NCBI GenBank assembly: GCA_021805565.1
Contig: JAJZFA010000030.1
Location: 1-64,000 of the forward strand
Source: Pseudomonadota bacterium
GTDB lineage: Bacteria; Pseudomonadota; Alphaproteobacteria; Acetobacterales; Acetobacteraceae
Length of the DNA stretch: 64,000 nt
Reading direction: 5' to 3'
Positions 8,395 through 16,638 of the stretch are shown in pieces. The notes below the pieces were generated by a model. That model had not been told where the DNA came from. It saw nothing but the letters and a program-made list of their open reading frames with translations, and did no database searches. Every line of letters begins with the position of its first letter. The first letter of the stretch is position 1. A program made the position numbers and the translations under genes.

Positions 8395-8417
8395 TATATG
8401 TCGTTATACGATATATA
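8395..8417. promoter_or_regulatory. Candidate MarR operator between ClC and marR-type genes
   Basis: The sequence TATATGTCG - 5 bp - CGATATATA is a 9+9 bp inverted repeat with one mismatch, centred in the 64-bp divergent spacer. Such AT-rich dyads next to a MarR gene are typical autoregulatory operators. Binding here would overlap both promoters. This is inference from position and symmetry. Confidence 0.5.
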
Positions 8418-8447
8418 CAGCGATAGCGGCGGAAGGGAAGGCGTGCA

Positions 8448-8858
8448 ATGCCGGACGAGGCCATCGGCGACCGGGAGTACGAAGCGCTGGCGGCGTTTCG
8501 CTATGCCTTGCGGCGGTTCGTGGCGTTCAGCGAAGCCGAGGCCAAGGCTGCCGGCCTGACGCCGCGACAGCATCAGGCGTTGCTGGCGATCAAGGGCACG
8601 CCCGAAGCATCGCATGGCCTGGCAATCGGCCAGATCGCCGATCATTTGATGATCCGGCCTAATTCGGCGGTGGAACTGGTGGATCGTCTGGCGGAGGCAG
8701 GGCTGGTTCTGCGGCAACCCGACGCGACGGACGGGCGGCGCATGCTGGTGACGCTGACGGCGCGGGCGGAATCGCTGCTGCAAAGTCTGTCGAGGGCCCA
8801 TCTGCGGGAATTGCGGGCGAACCGGTCCGGTTTGCTGGCGCTGTTGCGGCGGATGTGA
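8448..8858 (+). CDS. MarR-family transcriptional regulator
   Basis: The 136-aa protein has the MarR winged-helix layout: an N-terminal dimerisation helix, L-T-P-R-Q-H-Q-A-L-L (helix 2), I-G-Q-I-A-D-H-L with S-A-V-E-L-V-D-R-L (helix-turn-helix, about residues 55-85) and the wing DATDGRRMLVTLT. The length is typical. A GGAAGGGAAGG ribosome-binding site precedes ATG 8448. It probably represses itself and the divergent ClC gene; the ligand cannot be told. A strong rho-independent terminator follows about 100 bp downstream. Confidence 0.9.
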   Translation: MPDEAIGDREYEALAAFRYALRRFVAFSEAEAKAAGLTPRQHQALLAIKGTPEASHGLAIGQIADHLMIRPNSAVELVDRLAEAGLVLRQPDATDGRRMLVTLTARAESLLQSLSRAHLRELRANRSGLLALLRRM

Positions 8859-8955
8859 CCGGACGCGCCGGTTGTTCGAGCCAGGCCGATGGCTGACATG
8901 CCGAACCGCCTGCCGGCATTCGGCGGGCTGCTTCTGTCAACCGATACAATAGCCT

Positions 8956-8992
8956 GTCCGCGACAGGATTTCGCGCGTCGCGGACGGTTTTT
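8956..8992 (+). terminator. Rho-independent terminator after the MarR gene
   Basis: A perfect 9-bp stem (GTCCGCGAC / GTCGCGGAC, 12-nt loop) is followed by GG and five T. It lies in the 226-bp gap between the MarR and DUF3034 genes and would end marR transcription. Confidence 0.7.
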
Positions 8993-9084
8993 ATCCAGGC
9001 TGTAAGAGTTTCTTAACCAACATACGGCACACTCCGCCGCGAAGCGGATCCTATTCTGGTGCTCCGCCATTGTGGATAGAGTCG

Positions 9085-9957
9085 ATGAGCGTGCCTGGCC
9101 GGGCAGCGGTGTGGATGACGCTTACAGCGGTGTGCCTGCCGCTATCTGCCCATGCCCAGGACAGCGGGCGCTTGCTGGGTACATCCGGCGTTACCCAGTT
9201 CGAAGGGGCGGGCGGCGGCGGCCTTGTCCCGTGGGCGCTGATCGCGGGGTATGGCACCAACGACGCAATCGGCGCCGACGCGCATTATACGGTGGATGCA
9301 CTGCCGGATTTCACGCTGCAATCGGCCGGCGCCAGTATCGGATTTTACGACCGGCTGGAACTGTCTTACGCGCATGTTTGGTTTGGCACCGGCGCGACCG
9401 GGGGCAAACTTGGTCTCGGCGACGGTTACCAGTTCCAGATGGACGTGGTGGGGGCCAAGGTCCGGCTGCTGGGCGACGCGGTTTACGATCAGGATAGCTG
9501 GCTGCCGCAAATCGCGCTGGGGACGCAGTTCAAGGCCTCGGCGAATGCCGCGGTGGTTCATGCGATTGGCGCCACAAGCGCGGACGGAGAAGATTTTTAC
9601 CTGTCGGCGACCAAGCTGTTTCTGGCGCAAAGTCTGTTGCTGGATGCGACGGTTCGGGCCACGAAGGCGAATCAGTTTGGCCTGCTGGGCTTCGGCGGCA
9701 ATCGCGACAATGGATACAGCGCCGAATTCGAAGGCTCCGCCGCGGTGTTGGTGCGCCGGGATCTCGCGTTCGGTGCCGAGGTCCGCACGAAACCCGACAA
9801 TTTGCGGTTCGCGCGCGAGGGCAATGCCTATGACGTTTTCACCACCTGGTTCGTCGGCAAGGCCCTGTCCGTTACCCTGGCTTTCACGTCTCTTGGACCG
9901 ATCGCCAATCAGGGTAATCAGAACGGTTTCTATCTGTCCCTGGCGGGAGGCTTTTGA
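9085..9957 (+). CDS. DUF3034-family outer-membrane-type protein
   Basis: The 290-aa protein has a signal peptide (cleavage near A-H-A-Q-D, about residue 25) followed by a Gly-rich, alternating hydrophobic/polar sequence like a beta-barrel, ending in an aromatic residue (S-L-A-G-G-F). It matches the DUF3034 family: G-T-S-G-V-T-Q-F-E-G-A-G-G-G-G-L-V-P-W-A near the start and an R-L-E-L-S-Y-A-H segment. The function is unknown. I preferred ATG 9085 over a TTG five codons upstream because it sits directly before the signal peptide. Its TGA overlaps the ATG of the haemoglobin gene, so the two are coupled. Confidence 0.82.
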   Translation: MSVPGRAAVWMTLTAVCLPLSAHAQDSGRLLGTSGVTQFEGAGGGGLVPWALIAGYGTNDAIGADAHYTVDALPDFTLQSAGASIGFYDRLELSYAHVWFGTGATGGKLGLGDGYQFQMDVVGAKVRLLGDAVYDQDSWLPQIALGTQFKASANAAVVHAIGATSADGEDFYLSATKLFLAQSLLLDATVRATKANQFGLLGFGGNRDNGYSAEFEGSAAVLVRRDLAFGAEVRTKPDNLRFAREGNAYDVFTTWFVGKALSVTLAFTSLGPIANQGNQNGFYLSLAGGF

Positions 9958-10376
9958 TGAAGCGCGCGTTGGCGATCGTCATGGTTCTTGCCTTATGGCC
10001 GTTACCCCGGGCCCACGCCGACGAAACACTCTACCTGCGATTGGGGGGCAAGACAGGGGTCGCGCATATTGTCGCGGAATCGGTCTCGCTCTGGATGGCC
10101 GACCCCCGGGTCGCGTCCGATTTCGGCAATATCAATCCAGACCACCTGAAAATGCGGCTCGAGGAGCAGATCTGCCAGATAACCGGCGGACCCTGCGTCT
10201 ATCGCGGCCGGCCGATGAAGGCCGCCCACGCGGCGCTGAACCTGACCCAGGCGAAGTTCAATGCGGTGGCCGAAGACGTCCAAACCGCGATGGACCATGC
10301 GGGTATTCCGTACCGGACCCAGAACCAGTTGATGGCGTTGCTCGCCCCGATGCAGCGCGACATCGCCGTGCGATAA
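9957..10376 (+). CDS. Exported group 1 truncated haemoglobin
   Basis: The 139-aa protein carries a signal peptide (KRALAIVMVLALWPLPRAHA) and then a group 1 truncated globin domain. Visible family features are L-Y-x-R-L-G-G-K-T-G-V, the I-C-Q-I-T-G-G-P-C-x-Y-x-G-R segment, and M-K-A-A-H, whose His is the proximal haem ligand. It probably binds O2 or NO in the periplasm; most trHbs are cytoplasmic, so export is notable. Its context (DUF3034, cupredoxin, GGDEF/EAL sensor) suggests a role in sensing or handling a diatomic gas or redox state. Confidence 0.85.
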   Translation: MKRALAIVMVLALWPLPRAHADETLYLRLGGKTGVAHIVAESVSLWMADPRVASDFGNINPDHLKMRLEEQICQITGGPCVYRGRPMKAAHAALNLTQAKFNAVAEDVQTAMDHAGIPYRTQNQLMALLAPMQRDIAVR

Positions 10377-10391
10377 CCAGGAGCAATATCC

Positions 10392-10724
10392 TTGCAAATC
10401 CGGAAAATTTCGCGCGTTTTGGCCATGACGGCGGTGCTGCCGGCGGCGGCGGCGGTGGCAGCGGTGGGCGGTATCGTTACCGTATCCCAGCAGAACCGGG
10501 CGTTTGCCGTTTCGAATGAGCGGATAGCGCATGGGCAAACCATTCGCTTCGATAACGATGACCAGTTCCGCCACCAGATCTATGTCGAATCGCCATCCTT
10601 CAACTTCGAGTCCGATGAGGCGGACCCAGGAACGACTGTGGATATCCTGTTCGCGAAAGCCGGGGTCTTCCAGGTCCGCTGCCATATTCATCCCAAGATG
10701 CTGCTGACCGTGGACGTGAACTGA
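10392..10724 (+). CDS. Periplasmic cupredoxin (plastocyanin-like)
   Basis: The 110-aa protein has a signal peptide/anchor and a cupredoxin domain. The type-1 copper ligands are visible: His in F-R-H-Q-I-Y, then Cys, His and Met in VRCHIHPKM near the C-terminus. It should carry single electrons in the periplasm. The start is TTG 10392, supported by an AGGAG site 8 bp upstream. It lies 15 bp after the haemoglobin gene and 30 bp before the GGDEF/EAL gene, so the four genes form one transcription unit. Confidence 0.85.
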   Translation: MQIRKISRVLAMTAVLPAAAAVAAVGGIVTVSQQNRAFAVSNERIAHGQTIRFDNDDQFRHQIYVESPSFNFESDEADPGTTVDILFAKAGVFQVRCHIHPKMLLTVDVN

Positions 10725-10754
10725 TCCGGCCCGAAGCATAAGGAGCAGACAGAT

Positions 10755-13127
10755 ATGTCGATCCGCATCAAGATACTCGCCGGTTGTGCGGCCCTGACGC
10801 TGCTCGCCGGCATGCTCGGCGCCTATGCGCAAAGGGCGGAGCGCGATCTGGGTTCATTGGCCTTACGCATCTACGACGATGCCTTCATGGGCGTCAGCTA
10901 TTTGCGGTCGGCCCAGGTCGAGTTCGCCGAACTCGTGCAGGCCACGGCACATGGCGTGCCCGACCCCAAGGTCGCCTCCGAGGTACTGGACGATCTGGCG
11001 GTCGCACGCGAACGCGCGATGTCGCCCGCCGGCCGCGACGCCGCGGACGCACTCGGACGATCGGTCGCGTCGGCGGTTACGCGGCCGGACTCCGCGCCCG
11101 CGGTCCAGGCCGAATTCGAACGAGCCGTCGAGACGTTCGCAGGAGACGGCTTCCGCTACCGGCGCGATGTCGGCGAACTGGTGGCCGAACAGAGCCACAA
11201 GACGTCGCTCGTAATCGGGTTGACGGTGCTGGTTTCGCTGCTTGTTACGGCTTTGCTCACGAAGTCGATATCGCCGCCGATCCGCCGGGCGGTTCGGATC
11301 GCGCAGTCGATCGCCGCCGGCCATACCGATAACGAAATTATCGTCCGCGGCCGGGGCGAAACCGCGGAACTGCTGCGCGCGCTGTCGGTCATGCAGGCGA
11401 GTATCGCCGCCGCGCTGGCGCGCATCAATGCCCTGATGCAGCAGCAGGCGGCCAGCCATGCCGGCGAACTCGCCCGTCAGCACGTCCGGCTGGAAGCGGC
11501 GCTCGATAATATGAACCAGGGCCTGTGCCTGTTCGCCGCCGACGGCAGTCTGGCGGTCAGCAACCGCCGGTTCGCCGAAATGTTCGGCACCCCCCGGCTG
11601 GGCGCGTCGGTGGAAACGGTCTTGCACGACGCGGGCCTGGATTTATTACAGGACAACGCGCGCGATGCCGGCATGGCAACCCTGACGTGCGAACTGACGG
11701 ACGGCCGAGCAATCGCGGTGTCGCAGCAGACGGTCGCCAGCGGGGGATGGGTCGCAACATATGAGGATATCTCCGAGCGGCGGGCCACTGAAGAGCGCCT
11801 CGCCTATCTGGCGCGCCACGACGGACTGACCGGATTGCCGAACCGCCTGCTGTTCAGCGAACATCTCGCCGGCTGCCTGGCGCGGGCACGCCGCGGCGAC
11901 GGAATGGCCCTTCTGTCCCTGGATCTGGATCGATTCAAAACCGTTAACGATACGCTCGGCCATGCGGCCGGCGACGATCTTTTGTGTGCGGTAACGAAAC
12001 GCCTGCGGGATTGCATGCGGGAAACCGATATGGTCGTGCGGTTTGGCGGCGATGAATTCGTTATCGTTCAGGAAAAAACTCATCAGCCCACCGAGGCGAC
12101 AGCCCTGGCGCAGCGACTTGTGGACATTATGGCGGTGCCGTTCGACATCGAAAATCAACCGGTCGAGATCGGTGTCAGCATCGGCATCGCGCTGTGCATG
12201 GACGGTATCGAGACAGGCGATTCCCTGCTGAAGCGTGCCGATCTCGCGCTGTACCGGGCAAAGAGCGAAGGCCGGGGGCGCTTCCGGTTTTTCGAACGGG
12301 AAATGGATGAGGCCATGCAAACCAGGCGGGCGCTGGAGCTCGACCTGCGCCGCGCCCTGGCCGAGAATCAGTTCGAGGTCTTCTATCAGCCGCTGATGCA
12401 TACGGGCGGTATCGCCGGATTCGAGGCGCTGCTGCGCTGGCGGCATCCCGCGCGAGGCCTGGTCGGCCCGGCCGATTTCATTCCGCTGGCGGAGGAGATC
12501 GGGTTGATTGGTGCCATCGGTGCCTGGGTTCTCGACCGGGCCTGCGCCGACGCAAGGTCGTGGCCAGGCAGCCTGAAGGTCGCGGTCAATCTGTCGCCGG
12601 TGCAATTTCAGACGCGGTCCCTGGCCGAGGATGTAACGCACGCATTGTCCGCATCCGGGCTGGATCCATGCAGACTGGAACTGGAGATTACAGAATCGGT
12701 GCTGATTCAGGATGGCGACGCCGCCCTGAATACCCTGCATACCCTGCGCGCGCTGGGGATCAGGATCGCAATGGACGATTTCGGCACCGGGTATTCGTCG
12801 CTGAGTTACCTGCGCCGGTTTCCGTTCGATAAAATCAAGATCGATCAGTCGTTCGTCAAGGGCATTTGCGAACAGGACGATTGCCTGACGATCGTGCGCG
12901 CGGTGATCGGCCTCGGGCGTTCGCTTGGAATGTCGGTCAACGCGGAAGGGGTTGAAACGGCGGAGCAGCTCGGTCTTTTACGGTCGGAGGGTTGCGGCGA
13001 AATTCAGGGGTATTTGTTCAGCAAACCCATGCCGGGCAGCTGCGTGACCGCCATGCTGTCGATGCATGGCAACGCGACCCTTCAGTCCAGCGTCGTTGCC
13101 GTGCGGGAAGCCGTTCCGGTCGCCTGA
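10755..13127 (+). CDS. Membrane GGDEF/EAL cyclic-di-GMP enzyme with HAMP and PAS domains
   Basis: The 790-aa protein has an N-terminal membrane helix, a periplasmic helical sensor (about 30-150), a second membrane helix (about 153-172), HAMP, a PAS segment (about 245-345), a GGDEF domain and an EAL domain. The GGDEF motif is intact (RFGGDEFV), with an RETD inhibitory I-site just upstream. The EAL domain keeps F-E-A-L-L-R-W, N-L-S-P, E-I-T-E-S, D-D-F-G-T-G-Y-S-S and K-I-D-Q-S-F, so both activities may be present. It would make and degrade c-di-GMP at the inner membrane in response to a periplasmic signal, plausibly supplied by the upstream haemoglobin and cupredoxin. Confidence 0.92.
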   Translation: MSIRIKILAGCAALTLLAGMLGAYAQRAERDLGSLALRIYDDAFMGVSYLRSAQVEFAELVQATAHGVPDPKVASEVLDDLAVARERAMSPAGRDAADALGRSVASAVTRPDSAPAVQAEFERAVETFAGDGFRYRRDVGELVAEQSHKTSLVIGLTVLVSLLVTALLTKSISPPIRRAVRIAQSIAAGHTDNEIIVRGRGETAELLRALSVMQASIAAALARINALMQQQAASHAGELARQHVRLEAALDNMNQGLCLFAADGSLAVSNRRFAEMFGTPRLGASVETVLHDAGLDLLQDNARDAGMATLTCELTDGRAIAVSQQTVASGGWVATYEDISERRATEERLAYLARHDGLTGLPNRLLFSEHLAGCLARARRGDGMALLSLDLDRFKTVNDTLGHAAGDDLLCAVTKRLRDCMRETDMVVRFGGDEFVIVQEKTHQPTEATALAQRLVDIMAVPFDIENQPVEIGVSIGIALCMDGIETGDSLLKRADLALYRAKSEGRGRFRFFEREMDEAMQTRRALELDLRRALAENQFEVFYQPLMHTGGIAGFEALLRWRHPARGLVGPADFIPLAEEIGLIGAIGAWVLDRACADARSWPGSLKVAVNLSPVQFQTRSLAEDVTHALSASGLDPCRLELEITESVLIQDGDAALNTLHTLRALGIRIAMDDFGTGYSSLSYLRRFPFDKIKIDQSFVKGICEQDDCLTIVRAVIGLGRSLGMSVNAEGVETAEQLGLLRSEGCGEIQGYLFSKPMPGSCVTAMLSMHGNATLQSSVVAVREAVPVA

Positions 13128-13138
13128 CATGCGATCCG

Positions 13139-13424
13139 GCCAATGGTCGGCTTTATCGGCGAGCCCACGCACTGATGGCCGATGCCGCCTTTAGGCCATG
13201 CCCGACGATTATCGCGTCGGCTTGCGGCGTCGAGCATGGCCTAAATCTTTGTTTGTGCGGGCAGCTTTATCGGCGTGCTAACGCACTTATGGCCGATGCC
13301 GCCTTTAGGCCATGCCCGACGATTATCGCGTCGGCTTGCGGCGTCGAGCATGGCCTAAATCTTTGTTTGTGCGGGCAGCTTTATCGGCGTGCTAACGCAC
13401 TTATGGCCGATGCCGCCCCTGGGC
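13139..13424. repeat. 114-bp tandem array of the double-hairpin repeat (copy B)
   Basis: The array holds a partial unit (hairpin 2 only) followed by two full units with an exact 114-bp period: the GATGCCGCC landmark recurs at 13181, 13295 and 13409. Hairpin 1 of the first full unit pairs 13190-13207 with 13228-13245 (18 bp, one mismatch). Hairpin 2 pairs ATCGGC with GCCGAT. The array fills the whole gap between two convergent genes. Its right end runs into the stop codon of the ABC ATPase gene. Confidence 0.9.
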
Positions 13425-14738
13425 CTATTCGATATCTTCCAGGCTGAACTGTTCCGCCTCTTCATCGTAACTGAACACCTCGGCATACCGGCCCCAGGCA
13501 ATCACGGTTCGCAGGGTGTCTTCGGCATAGTCCGGCGACATGTGGTCTTCCAGTTCGTCGCGGAACCGCACCGCCGACGCCCGGTGGTTCCATCGTTCGT
13601 CCAGCACCTGCCGGATCATCGTCACCAGCGGCACGTGCAGGCGCAACGCCGCGGCGAAGATCGCCTTGCGCTCATCGGTGTCGGCGCCGACGAACCGGTG
13701 TCCCTGTTCGGTCAGCAGAATATCGCCTTCCTCCAGCAGCGCGAACCGCAGCAGTTGCAACGTCTCGCCCAACGGCAAAAGATCATCGACCTCATACTGC
13801 AAAGACCCCGCCAGAGCCGGCAAATCCGCGCGTCCATCGTATGGTTCGGCCGCCAGCGTCTCCATCAGCCCGGACATGATATTGGTTCCCACGCGGGGCA
13901 GCGGCGTAGCCAACGGCGAAACCGGAGCAGTCGCCGCGGTCTTTGGCCCCACCGGTGCCCGTCGCGTCATGATTCCGTAAATGTCGTCCACCAACTGGCG
14001 GAAATCCGGATCCAACCGGTTTCGCGGATGCGGAAACGGCACCGTCAGCTCGTTCGCCACCCGCCCTGGATTGGACTGGAACACCAGGATGCGGTCGCAC
14101 ATCAGCACCGCTTCCTCGATGTTATGGGTCACCATCAGCACCGATTTCACCGGCAGTTTGCCGTCCACCCACAGGTCGATCAGATCGGTGCGCAATGTTT
14201 CGGCGGTCAGCACGTCGAGCGCGCTGAACGGTTCGTCCATCAGCAGCAGATCGGGATACACCACCAGCGCCCGGGCCAGACCGACACGCTGGCGCATGCC
14301 ACCGGATAGTTCCTTGGGGTAGGCGTTTTCGAATCCGCCAAGCCCGATCATGTCGATTGCCGCCTCCGACAGCGCCTCCCGTTTCGCACGTGGTACCCCG
14401 CGCGCTTCCAGGCCGATCTCGACATTCTCCTGCACTGTCAGCCAGGGGAACAGTGCGAAGCTTTGGAACACCATCGCAACGCCTTCGGTCGGCCCAGCGA
14501 TTTGGTTGCCGCGCCACCTAACGCTGCCGGCGGTCGGTTTCAGCAGTCCGGAAACGATCCGCAGAAGCGTAGATTTTCCGGATCCGGAACGACCGAGCAG
14601 GGCGACGATTTCGCCTTCGCGGAGGGTGAGGTTGACGTCGTCCAGCACGACCAGATCGGCGCTGGCATCCTTGTGATAGGCCTGCCGGCAGGCTTTGACC
14701 TCGATCAGGCAGGGGCGAAGACCGGCCAGTGCATCCAT
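13425..14738 (-). CDS. Nitrate/sulfonate/taurine-type ABC transporter ATP-binding protein with C-terminal AAA-associated domain
   Basis: The 437-aa protein has an ABC ATPase domain (about 10-250): Walker A GRSGSGKST, signature LSGGMRQRVGLARAL, Walker B L-L-L-M-D-E-P, and an H-loop in M-V-T-H-N. A linker and an extra C-terminal domain of about 120 residues of the AAA-associated type follow, as in a subgroup of NitT/TauT family transporters. The start is ATG 14738, with a GAGGAG site upstream and 11 bp after the permease stop. With the fused permease it makes an importer for an anion (nitrate, sulfonate or similar). No binding protein gene lies nearby, so the substrate is open. Confidence 0.88.
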   Translation of the reverse strand: MDALAGLRPCLIEVKACRQAYHKDASADLVVLDDVNLTLREGEIVALLGRSGSGKSTLLRIVSGLLKPTAGSVRWRGNQIAGPTEGVAMVFQSFALFPWLTVQENVEIGLEARGVPRAKREALSEAAIDMIGLGGFENAYPKELSGGMRQRVGLARALVVYPDLLLMDEPFSALDVLTAETLRTDLIDLWVDGKLPVKSVLMVTHNIEEAVLMCDRILVFQSNPGRVANELTVPFPHPRNRLDPDFRQLVDDIYGIMTRRAPVGPKTAATAPVSPLATPLPRVGTNIMSGLMETLAAEPYDGRADLPALAGSLQYEVDDLLPLGETLQLLRFALLEEGDILLTEQGHRFVGADTDERKAIFAAALRLHVPLVTMIRQVLDERWNHRASAVRFRDELEDHMSPDYAEDTLRTVIAWGRYAEVFSYDEEAEQFSLEDIE

Positions 14739-14749
14739 GACGGTTCTCC

Positions 14750-16477
14750 TCAGCCCAGGGTCAGGCGCCGCTGCGCATAGGCGTACATGGGGCGCCACAG
14801 CAAGCGATTGAACAGCACGACGAACGCCGACATCGTCACTACGCCCAGAACCACGCGGGACATGTCGCCCTTGTCGGTCGCGTCGGCGATATAGGCGCCC
14901 AGCCCATGGGCCTGTAGTTTCGTGTCGCCCCAGGATGCCACTTCCGCCACGATCGCCGCGTTCCACGATCCGCCGGACGCGGTGATAGCGCCGGTGACGT
15001 AATAGGGGAAAATTCCTGGGATCATCACCTTGCGCCACCACAGCCAGCCGCCGATGCGGAAGTTACTGGCCACTTCCTTCAGATCGCCCGGAAATGCGGC
15101 GGCGCCGGCCACCACGTTGAACAGGATGTACCACTGCGTACCCAACACCATCAGCGGGGTCAGCCAGATATCCGGACTCAGACTGAAATGGACGATGAAC
15201 AATACGAATGGCGGAAACAGCAGATTGGCCGGAAACGCGGCCAGAAACTGGGCGACCGGCTGCGCCCGCCGCGCCCATTCCGGGCGAAGTCCCAGCCAAA
15301 CGCCGATCGGCACCCAGATCAGGCTGGCGACGATCATCAATACGACGACGCGCAACAGGGTTATCAGGCCCAGACCGGTGGCTGTTTCCACGTCGGCCCA
15401 GTCGAGGGACTGCGACGCGAACAGCACGACGCGCCAGACCGCGGCCGCCATCGTCAGCGCCAGCAGCGCGATCCAGGCGATATCCACCGTTCGGGATGGT
15501 TCTGGCGCGGTCGCGGATCGCGGGCGCCTGCCAAACGACAGGCGCAGGCCGCCGATGAACGACGTTGCGTCGCCAACCCGTTCGCCGGCGAATTTCAGCA
15601 GCCGTGTCCGCCGCATCAGCCGCAGCATCCAGGGATCGGACGCTGTCGCGCCGGCCGTTGTTTCGAACCGGAATTTCGCCGACCACGCGACCAGCGGCCG
15701 GAACAGCAACTGATCGTAGGCCAGGATGACCGCCAGCATGGCCAGGATCGCCCAGCCGACCGCGATAAGGTCTTTTTTCGCCAGCGCCAGTGCCACATAC
15801 GATCCGATGCCAGGCAGCGTCCATGTGTTGTCGCCGACGGATACCGCTTCCGACGCCACCACGAAGAACCAGCCGCCGGACATGGACATCATCGTATTCC
15901 AGACCAGACCGGGCGTGGCGAACGGGACTTCCAGCTTCCAGAACCGCTGCCACGCTGTCAGGTGGAAACTGGCCGAGGCCTCGGCCAGGTCGGCCGGCAC
16001 GGTTTTCAGGGACTGATACAGGCTGAACGCCATGTTCCACGCCTGGCTGGTGAAGATCGCGAAGATGGCGGCCAGTTCCAGTCCCAGCACCTGACCGGGA
16101 AACAGGCTCATGAAGAAGACGACGGTAAAGGTCAGAAACCCCAGGATCGGCACCGATTGCAACACATCCAGCACCGGCACCAGCACCAGGGCCGCCCGGC
16201 GGCTTTTGGCGGCGGCGGTGCCATAGGTGAAGGTAAACAGCAGCGACGCCGCCAGCGCCGCGAACATCCGTAACGTGGTACGAACCGCATAAGCGGGCAG
16301 GTTCAGCGGATCGAGCGTGATCTGTGTCGCCCCGGGCGCATCGATCCGGGTCAGCGTCCCCCGAGCGACGTGGCCGACGGCGACCAGGGCGCCGATGACG
16401 CACAGAAATGCCGCCGCATCCCACAGATTGGGCAGGCGCCAACCGGCGGCCATCGAGGGGTATCGGGTGGCTGACAT
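14750..16477 (-). CDS. Fused double ABC transporter permease (NitT/TauT type)
   Basis: The 575-aa protein contains two binding-protein-dependent permease domains in one chain, each with about five to six membrane helices and an EAA-type loop (E-A-S-A-S-F-H-L-T-A-W-Q-R-F-W and E-V-A-S-N-F-R-I-G-G-W-L-W-W). A hydrophilic linker (about residues 275-330) joins the halves. Most relatives are single-domain proteins of about 270 aa that work as dimers; the duplication-fusion is known in a subgroup that pairs with AAA-associated ATPases, as here. It is the first gene of the two-gene operon. Confidence 0.87.
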   Translation of the reverse strand: MSATRYPSMAAGWRLPNLWDAAAFLCVIGALVAVGHVARGTLTRIDAPGATQITLDPLNLPAYAVRTTLRMFAALAASLLFTFTYGTAAAKSRRAALVLVPVLDVLQSVPILGFLTFTVVFFMSLFPGQVLGLELAAIFAIFTSQAWNMAFSLYQSLKTVPADLAEASASFHLTAWQRFWKLEVPFATPGLVWNTMMSMSGGWFFVVASEAVSVGDNTWTLPGIGSYVALALAKKDLIAVGWAILAMLAVILAYDQLLFRPLVAWSAKFRFETTAGATASDPWMLRLMRRTRLLKFAGERVGDATSFIGGLRLSFGRRPRSATAPEPSRTVDIAWIALLALTMAAAVWRVVLFASQSLDWADVETATGLGLITLLRVVVLMIVASLIWVPIGVWLGLRPEWARRAQPVAQFLAAFPANLLFPPFVLFIVHFSLSPDIWLTPLMVLGTQWYILFNVVAGAAAFPGDLKEVASNFRIGGWLWWRKVMIPGIFPYYVTGAITASGGSWNAAIVAEVASWGDTKLQAHGLGAYIADATDKGDMSRVVLGVVTMSAFVVLFNRLLWRPMYAYAQRRLTLG

Positions 16478-16593
16478 GTCGCTGATGCGCAGAATTCCGG
16501 CGGGTGTGAACAGTGCGCCCTGTTAGCCCGCGATGCCTGCCCTGTCACGCATCAATGGCATTGCCGTTGTGTGACATCGCCAGGGCCGGCAAG

Positions 16594-16638
16594 CCCTTAT
16601 CTCATGTGTTGCGCGGCAACTTTGCCAGCGTTGCCTCA
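16594..16638. repeat. Internally deleted double-hairpin repeat (copy E)
   Basis: This is a shortened relative of the dispersed repeat. The linker (CCCTTATCTCATGTGTTGCG) and the outer arms of hairpin 2 remain (GGCAAC 16615-16620 pairs with GTTGCC 16630-16635), but hairpin 1 and the inner part of hairpin 2 are missing. Its last bases provide the stop codon of uvrB (TCA at 16636-16638, TGA on the minus strand). Confidence 0.6.

Noticed and set aside
6596-8662. Long plus-strand open frame (688 codons) opposite the ClC gene
   Set aside because: It is the GC-driven antisense shadow of the ClC gene; the product is Arg/Gln/His-rich with no domain, while the minus strand encodes an unmistakable ClC-CBS protein.
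13139-13424. Tandem repeats considered as a CRISPR array
   Set aside because: The whole 114-bp unit repeats without variable spacers, the same element is dispersed elsewhere in the window, and no cas genes are near.
12992-13447. Open frame with perfect 38-residue protein repeats
   Set aside because: The repeats are the translation of the 114-bp non-coding hairpin array; the frame starts inside the GGDEF/EAL gene and has no start signal of its own.
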